Shown here in pieces: positions 6,163 through 10,356 of a stretch of DNA of 10,356 bases. This DNA comes from DASWJQ01 sp036397095. Its GTDB lineage: Bacteria > Chloroflexota > Anaerolineae > Anaerolineales > E44-bin32. The notes beneath the pieces were generated by a model. That model was not told where the DNA came from, ran no database searches, and saw nothing but the letters and a program-made list of their open reading frames with translations. A program made the translations under genes and the position numbers. Where the stretch lies: positions 1-10,356 of the forward strand of contig DASWJQ010000058.1 of NCBI GenBank assembly GCA_036397095.1, given 5' to 3'. Position 1 is the first letter of the stretch. Each line of letters starts with the position of its first letter.

Positions 6163-8748
6163 ATGGGGACTGACCAACTGGCAAACGTTGGTTCACTCGA
6201 GCGCGCTGCCACGGCGACGTTCGACTACAACGACCCAACGCAAGCCCTCGAACAACTGCTTGAACTGGCGGGCGACCTGCTGCAGGCAGACCGGCTCGCA
6301 CTCTTCGAGTTCTCCGAAGCGGATACCGGCTTCACCCCGCGCTTCGCCCGGGGCGTACGGCTGAGCGACCTCGGCCGACTGTCCTTGGCGACCGACAATC
6401 CTGTTCTGCAGAAGGCGCTGCGCAAGCATATGGCCTCGGCCAGCGGCGGGGGCACGGGCTCGTTGGGCCTTCCGTTGGCTCCGGGCTCGGTCTCGTGTGC
6501 CCCCTGCGTATCCGCCGGCCAGGTCCTGGGGCTGCTTTTCGCCGCCCGCGATAGCGGCACCCCATTCGAAGACAGTGAACTCCCCACATTATCGATCCTG
6601 GCAACACGCGCCGGCGAAATCCTGGCCTACGCCCGCCAGTCCGCCAGCCAGAATTACTTGTTCCACAAGCTCTCGTTGCTCTACCAAGCTTCGCATTCGA
6701 TCACCAGCACCCGGGACCGGCAGGAGAGCGTTCGCCAGATGGCGGCTCACCTGCTCAAGGCCACCGCAGCCGACATTTGTGAGGTGCTGATCGTCGAGAA
6801 GGAAGAGCGCAACACCACGCGCTACCGCCAGCAATTGAGCAAGTCGGTCCAGCACACGGTGGTCTCGCTGGTGGCCGACAACATGCCCGAGTACCCGATC
6901 CACGATCAGGTCATGACCAGCCTTGAGCCGGCTACCGTCAGTCTGGTGCCGCCGCAGGGCTCTAGCAAGGACCTGGCCATGCTCGAAGCCGAAGGCGTGG
7001 CGGCCTCGGCGGTCTTCCCCCTGGCTACCCGCCAGCAGGCCCTTGGCCTGGTTCGACTGATGTACCAGAAGGAAGGAAGACACATCAGCGAACAGGAGAT
7101 GGAGCTGGCCCAGGCCATCATCAACATCGGAGCCATTGGCCTGGAAGACGCCATCCACCTCGAGGATTCGCAGGACAGGGCCAACCAGCTGCAACTGCTT
7201 AACGAAATCGGGCGGGAAATGACGTCGACGCTCGACCTGGATGCTGCCCTGGAGAATGCCATGCGCAACGCACAGCGCATGCTCCAGGCGGAGGCCTGTA
7301 TCCTGTTTTTGCTTGATGAGGAAGGCGAAACGCTGGTGCTCAAAGCCAGCGGAGGGCGCCAGGTCCGGATTCGCGATGTCGCCATCCGGCTCGAGGAAGG
7401 CATTGCCGGCTGGGTGGCGCGCAACACCCGACCGTTAATTGTGAACGATGTCCGCACCAATCCGCTGTATCACAGCGCCATTGATGCGCAAACCGGCCTG
7501 CTCACGACCTGCGTTCTGTGCGTACCGCTCGAAACCCGCGGTGAGATCCTGGGCGTGATTGAAGCCATCAACCACCCACGCGGCAGCTTTAACGAAGGCG
7601 ACCAACAAATGCTGTCATCGGTCGCTTCCTGGGCCTCGATTGCCATCGACAACGCCAACCTCTTCCGCCGGGTGGCGGAAGAGCGCAGCCGGTTGGAGAC
7701 AACGCTGGTGGAAACGGCCGACTCGGTCGTGCTGACCGACCGCAGCGGTCGCATTATCCTGGTCAACAAAGCCGCCGCCCAATCCTTCCGCATCAACCCA
7801 GAGATGGCTGAAGGCCGGTTGGCTGACGAGGTCTTTCATGACCACCCGTTAGGCGAGATGCTGGTCGAAGACGACCTCAGCTTTCCGGTTACGCTCGAAG
7901 TGACCACGCCGACCGAGCGGGTGCTGTATACCACCATCAGCGAGGTGCCGGATGTCGGGCGGGTGGCCGTCATGCAGGACATCACGGCGCTGAAGCAAAT
8001 CGACCGGATGCGCTCGCAGTTATTGGGCACGGCAGCCCACGACCTGAAGAATCCGCTGAACGCCATTCGGCTTGGCGCCGACCTTCTCAATGATGCGGAG
8101 TTGAGTGATCAGCAGCGCAAGGCCCTCAACATGATGCAGCGGGCGACCGATAGCATGACCAACTTGATCACGGGTCTGCTGGAGACCATTCGGGTCGAGT
8201 CGACGGCCAACCTGGGGCTCGAGCCGTGCCAGATCAACGACCTGGTCCGCCGCGCCATTGAGGACTTGCGACCGCTGGCCGAGGCCAAGAGCCACTTGGT
8301 GCGCTACGAGCCACCGGCCGAAGCGCTGCTCATCATGGGCGATCCGGCCCGGCTGAACTCGGTCATGACCAACCTGTTGAGCAACGCCATCAAGTTCACA
8401 CCGGCCGAAGGCGAGATCGACGTCAAGGTCACCTGGGATGACGAAAGTGTGCTGGTCGAAGTCAGCGACAACGGACCCGGCATCGGGGAAGACGAAATCC
8501 CGCATGTGTTTGACCATTTCTTCCGAGGGCGGGTGACGGTCGAGGATCCCAACAACCCGATTGAAGGCACTGGACTGGGCCTGGCGCTGGCCAAGACCGT
8601 GATCGAGCAGCACGGCGGTCGCGTTTGGGTGCGCAGCAGCGATGGCGCGGGTGCCAGCTTCTTCTTCACCTTGCCGCGCGAGGCCATCCCCAAGACGGGG
8701 TCTTTGCGCAAAGAGCGCGAGGACGGTGACGAAGCAGACAACAGGTAA
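6163..8748 (+). CDS. Soluble GAF-GAF-GAF-PAS sensor histidine kinase
   Basis: An 861-residue protein with no membrane helix, so it senses something in the cytoplasm. Two diverged GAF-like domains lie at about 25-155 and 165-330. A clear GAF follows at about 340-500 (EEGIAGWVARNTRPLIVNDV, then VLCVPLETRGEILGVIEAIN), and a PAS domain at about 505-610 (DSVVLTDRSGRIILVNKAAA). The kinase core has the H-box AAHDLKNPLNAI with phospho-acceptor H626, the N-box NLLSNAIKFTP (N741), G1 DNGPGIG (769-775), the F-box FDHFFRG and G2 GTGLGLALA (802-810). All ATP-binding and phosphotransfer residues are intact. The ligands cannot be read from the sequence; the third GAF has no obvious bilin cysteine context. 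GAF1 carries a CAPC motif (112-115) that might be redox active. No response regulator lies within the window, so the kinase is an orphan here. The short tail is charged. Confidence 0.92.
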   Translation: MGTDQLANVGSLERAATATFDYNDPTQALEQLLELAGDLLQADRLALFEFSEADTGFTPRFARGVRLSDLGRLSLATDNPVLQKALRKHMASASGGGTGSLGLPLAPGSVSCAPCVSAGQVLGLLFAARDSGTPFEDSELPTLSILATRAGEILAYARQSASQNYLFHKLSLLYQASHSITSTRDRQESVRQMAAHLLKATAADICEVLIVEKEERNTTRYRQQLSKSVQHTVVSLVADNMPEYPIHDQVMTSLEPATVSLVPPQGSSKDLAMLEAEGVAASAVFPLATRQQALGLVRLMYQKEGRHISEQEMELAQAIINIGAIGLEDAIHLEDSQDRANQLQLLNEIGREMTSTLDLDAALENAMRNAQRMLQAEACILFLLDEEGETLVLKASGGRQVRIRDVAIRLEEGIAGWVARNTRPLIVNDVRTNPLYHSAIDAQTGLLTTCVLCVPLETRGEILGVIEAINHPRGSFNEGDQQMLSSVASWASIAIDNANLFRRVAEERSRLETTLVETADSVVLTDRSGRIILVNKAAAQSFRINPEMAEGRLADEVFHDHPLGEMLVEDDLSFPVTLEVTTPTERVLYTTISEVPDVGRVAVMQDITALKQIDRMRSQLLGTAAHDLKNPLNAIRLGADLLNDAELSDQQRKALNMMQRATDSMTNLITGLLETIRVESTANLGLEPCQINDLVRRAIEDLRPLAEAKSHLVRYEPPAEALLIMGDPARLNSVMTNLLSNAIKFTPAEGEIDVKVTWDDESVLVEVSDNGPGIGEDEIPHVFDHFFRGRVTVEDPNNPIEGTGLGLALAKTVIEQHGGRVWVRSSDGAGASFFFTLPREAIPKTGSLRKEREDGDEADNR

Positions 8749-8792
8749 GGTCGCAGCCGCCGCGTGCGGCCCGGCCAAGTAGTCACGACCCT

Positions 8793-8818
8793 ACGGCAGG
8801 TACACTTGTACCTGCCGT
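8793..8818. promoter_or_regulatory. 26-bp palindrome, candidate operator (LexA-like) of the repair operon
   Basis: ACGGCAGGTACA (8793-8804) and TGTACCTGCCGT (8807-8818) are exact inverted repeats around a 2-nt centre. The core GGTACACTTGTACC (8799-8812) fits the cyanobacterial LexA consensus RGTACNNNDGTWCB as I recall it. TACACT at 8801-8806 could be the -10 of the endonuclease gene, so a bound protein would block it. No T-run follows, which argues against an intrinsic terminator for the kinase gene, although a hairpin role in RNA cannot be excluded. Confidence 0.55.
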
Positions 8819-8829
8819 GTGCATTTGCC

Positions 8830-8836
8830 GGGAGGG
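8830..8836 (+). promoter_or_regulatory. Ribosome binding site of the endonuclease IV-family gene
   Basis: GGGAGGG lies 5 nt before the GTG at 8842. It selects this GTG over the longer open frame from 8764, whose first 26 codons would span the palindrome and show no family similarity. Confidence 0.7.
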
Positions 8837-8841
8837 AATCC

Positions 8842-9696
8842 GTGGCCGAAAGTTCATTCACATTTGGTACCGTCGGCAGCCCAAGCTCTGCGCCGGCCAA
8901 GCCGGGGGGCTCCGTTGGGGCGATCATTCACCTGGCCGACCTGGGCCTCTTCGCCTTCGAAATCGCCTGGGTGCGCTCCGTGCGCGTGTCGGAGAAGACG
9001 GCCCAGGCCATCAAGCACCAGGCGTCAGAATCGGGCGTTGGCCTGAGCGTCCACGCTCCCTACTACATCAACTTGAACGCCGATGACGACGAATGGCCCA
9101 AGAGCCGCAAGCGTCTGATGGACGCGGCCCGGGCAGGCTATTCGGCCGGCGCCACCGAGATTGTCTTCCACCCTGGTTCCTATTTCGGACAGCCACCGGA
9201 GGTTGTCCTGGAGAAAGTGCTGCCTCGGTTGGCCGGCTGTGTTGAAGAGCTGCGGGCTGAGGACAACCCGGTGATCCTGCGGCCGGAGACCATGGGCAAA
9301 CGTGCCATGCTTGGTTCGCTCGCCGACACGCTGGTTATGGCCCAGGAGATCGACGGCGTCGAGCCCTGTCTCGACTTCGCCCATTTGCACGCCCGGGCGG
9401 GCGACGGCTCCGTCAACTCCTACGACGAGTGGTGCACCTTCCTGAAGGCCTACCAGCAGGCGCTGGGCAAGAAGGCCATGAAGCGTCTGCATTGTCACCT
9501 TTCGGGAATCGAATACAACGAGACCGGCGAGCGTAACCATCTGATGCTGGCCGAATCGGACTTCGCCCTGCCGGCCCTGATGAAGGCGCTGGCCGAGTTT
9601 GGCTGCGGCGGCCGTATCGTGTGCGAAAGCCCGGACATGGCCGCCGATGCTCAGGTGATCAAGACGGCCTGGCGCAAGGCGCAAGCCGGCGCATGA
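8842..9696 (+). CDS. nfo: Endonuclease IV (Nfo) family TIM-barrel AP endonuclease
   Basis: 284 residues from the GTG chosen by its Shine-Dalgarno, close to the usual length of about 285. The metal-site pattern of endonuclease IV can be followed: H71 (SVHAPYYINL), H110 (VFHPGSY), E149 (LRPETMGK), D178 and H181 (CLDFAHLHAR), H217 or H219 (LHCHLSG), H233 (ERNHL) and E262 (CESPDM). The enzyme cuts the DNA backbone 5' to abasic sites using three zinc ions. The SGIEYNETGERNHL stretch resembles archaeal-type relatives rather than E. coli Nfo, whose DRH motif is replaced by ERNH. The family also includes sugar isomerase-like TIM barrels, but PET and CESP favour the nuclease. The next gene, a uracil-DNA glycosylase relative, overlaps by ATGA and strengthens the repair assignment. 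A palindromic operator candidate lies 23 nt upstream. Confidence 0.82.
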   Translation: MAESSFTFGTVGSPSSAPAKPGGSVGAIIHLADLGLFAFEIAWVRSVRVSEKTAQAIKHQASESGVGLSVHAPYYINLNADDDEWPKSRKRLMDAARAGYSAGATEIVFHPGSYFGQPPEVVLEKVLPRLAGCVEELRAEDNPVILRPETMGKRAMLGSLADTLVMAQEIDGVEPCLDFAHLHARAGDGSVNSYDEWCTFLKAYQQALGKKAMKRLHCHLSGIEYNETGERNHLMLAESDFALPALMKALAEFGCGGRIVCESPDMAADAQVIKTAWRKAQAGA

Positions 9697-10295
9697 GCCG
9701 CGCCCGTCAGCTCGCCGCACTGCATTATGAGATGCGGACTTGTCGGCGATGTATGGAGGCCGGCCACAGCATCACCCCGGGCGCGATCTTCTCCGGCAAT
9801 CTTCCCGCAGACATCATGCTGATTGGCCAGGCGCCGGGCGTGACTGAGGTCGAGGCCGGCCGCCCTTTCAACGCCGGCAGTGGCAGCCGTCTGTTTGATT
9901 GGCTGGCCGGGGCCGGTCTTGACGAAGACAGCTTCCGGCGCAACCAATACATGACGTCGGTGACCAAGTGCTTTCCCGGCAAGGCAACCAACGGCGGCGG
10001 AGACCGGGTTCCGTCCAAAGCCGAACAGGACTTGTGCCGGCCATTCCTCGACCGGGAGTTGGCACTGGTTGACCCCAAGATCATCCTGCCCGTAGGCCGT
10101 CTGGCAATCGACCTTTTCTTTTCGGCGAGCAAGCCACTGACAGGGCTGATTGGCACCGAACGCCAAATCGACGGTCGTTGGGTAATTCCGCTGCCGCACC
10201 CGTCCGGCGCCAGCCGCTGGCACCAGCTGGCCGTCAACCGGGCTCGTATCGAGCAGGCCGTTGCTTTGATCGAGATGCGCCTGCGTCAACTCTAG
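9693..10295 (+). CDS. Uracil-DNA glycosylase family protein (family 4-like, four-Cys)
   Basis: 200 residues from the ATG that overlaps the stop of the endonuclease gene (ATGA). Motif A is LIGQAPGVTEVEAGRPF (43-59), the counterpart of GE(A/G)PG..E...GRPF in family 4 enzymes. Motif B is PLPHPSGASRWH (166-177). Four cysteines, C17-x-x-C20, C93 (VTKCFPG) and C115 (DLCRPFL), have the arrangement that holds the 4Fe-4S cluster in family 4. Such enzymes cut uracil from DNA and leave abasic sites for the neighbouring nuclease. Two departures stand out: Gln46 replaces the Glu of GEAPG, and the usual V in PFVG is Asn60. Activity or base preference may therefore differ. No Shine-Dalgarno precedes the ATG, so translation is probably coupled. 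The alternative is a non-catalytic or differently specific superfamily member. Confidence 0.82.
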   Translation: MSRARQLAALHYEMRTCRRCMEAGHSITPGAIFSGNLPADIMLIGQAPGVTEVEAGRPFNAGSGSRLFDWLAGAGLDEDSFRRNQYMTSVTKCFPGKATNGGGDRVPSKAEQDLCRPFLDRELALVDPKIILPVGRLAIDLFFSASKPLTGLIGTERQIDGRWVIPLPHPSGASRWHQLAVNRARIEQAVALIEMRLRQL

Positions 10296-10356
10296 CGGCT
10301 ACATCCCCGTTGACCCAATGTTTACTGGCAGAGCGCGAGCCCGGGCGCACGATGTG

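Noticed and set aside
8756..8770. GCCGC / GCGGC hairpin as terminator of the kinase gene
   Set aside because: The stem is only 5 bp with no T-run; such hairpins arise often in GC-rich DNA.
8020..8778. 252-residue minus-strand open frame antisense to the histidine kinase
   Set aside because: It covers the complete H, N, G1 and G2 boxes of the sense gene, so it is a codon-bias shadow.
8764..8841. 26-codon N-terminal extension of the endonuclease IV gene
   Set aside because: It would translate through the palindrome, has no ribosome site and no family similarity. GTG at 8842 has GGGAGGG 5 nt upstream and gives the usual length.
9621..9692. 24-codon upstream extension of the glycosylase gene
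   Set aside because: It would overlap the endonuclease gene by 76 nt. The ATG at 9693 gives the standard ATGA overlap and begins just before the CxxC, as in relatives.
9025..9720. 231-residue minus-strand open frame antisense to the endonuclease gene
   Set aside because: The sense frame carries the full metal-ligand set of endonuclease IV; the antisense product shows no domain.
10310..10315. TTGACC as a -35 box of a gene beyond the right edge
   Set aside because: No -10-like hexamer lies 15-19 nt downstream, and the window ends before any reading frame can be judged. The last 61 nt show no supportable feature.

Overview
The window is GC-rich by eye, densely packed, and reads as an ordinary chromosomal segment of a free-living bacterium. 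Several things suggest Chloroflexota (Anaerolineae-like), although this is inferred without a search. They are the gene order yqeY / HD-domain membrane protein / ybeY / diacylglycerol kinase, the multi-GAF soluble histidine kinase with an HDLKNP box, the secreted concanavalin-like lipoprotein, and promoters of the form TGC-TAnAAT with no clear -35. I see no insertion sequence, phage gene, CRISPR array, tRNA or rRNA.

Layout. (1) 1-260, minus strand: the first 86 codons of an acyl-CoA dehydrogenase that runs off the left edge. (2) 261-361: a compact divergent promoter region with a TATAAT on each strand. (3) 362-2460, plus strand: a secreted or anchored TPR protein whose stop overlaps the possible start of a lipoprotein with a beta-sandwich (laminin-G/concanavalin-like) domain. 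(4) 2461-2575: a GC-rich hairpin, then an extended -10 promoter. (5) 2576-6051: a tight four-gene operon, yqeY, pgpH-type cyclic-di-AMP phosphodiesterase, ybeY endoribonuclease and an undecaprenol/diacylglycerol kinase. Its junctions are 1 nt, ATGA and ATGA. phoH, often part of this cluster, is absent. (6) 6052-6162: a promoter preceded by helically phased TTGC repeats. (7) 6163-8748: a large soluble GAF-GAF-GAF-PAS histidine kinase with no response regulator in view. (8) 8749-8841: an intergenic region holding a near-perfect 26-bp palindrome. (9) 8842-10295: an endonuclease IV-family protein coupled by ATGA to a four-cysteine uracil-DNA glycosylase-family protein. (10) 10296-10356: noncoding as far as visible.

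How the genes fit together. The central operon joins second-messenger turnover (c-di-AMP hydrolysis), ribosome/rRNA maturation (YbeY) and lipid-carrier recycling for the cell wall (the kinase), a long-conserved grouping in many bacteria. The last two genes form a plausible base-excision-repair pair: a glycosylase that would make abasic sites and an endonuclease that would cut them. The palindrome just upstream contains a 14-bp core that fits the cyanobacterial-type LexA box as I remember it, which would make this an SOS-controlled repair operon. That is the most testable new idea here. No wholly new system is evident; the rest is well explained by known families.
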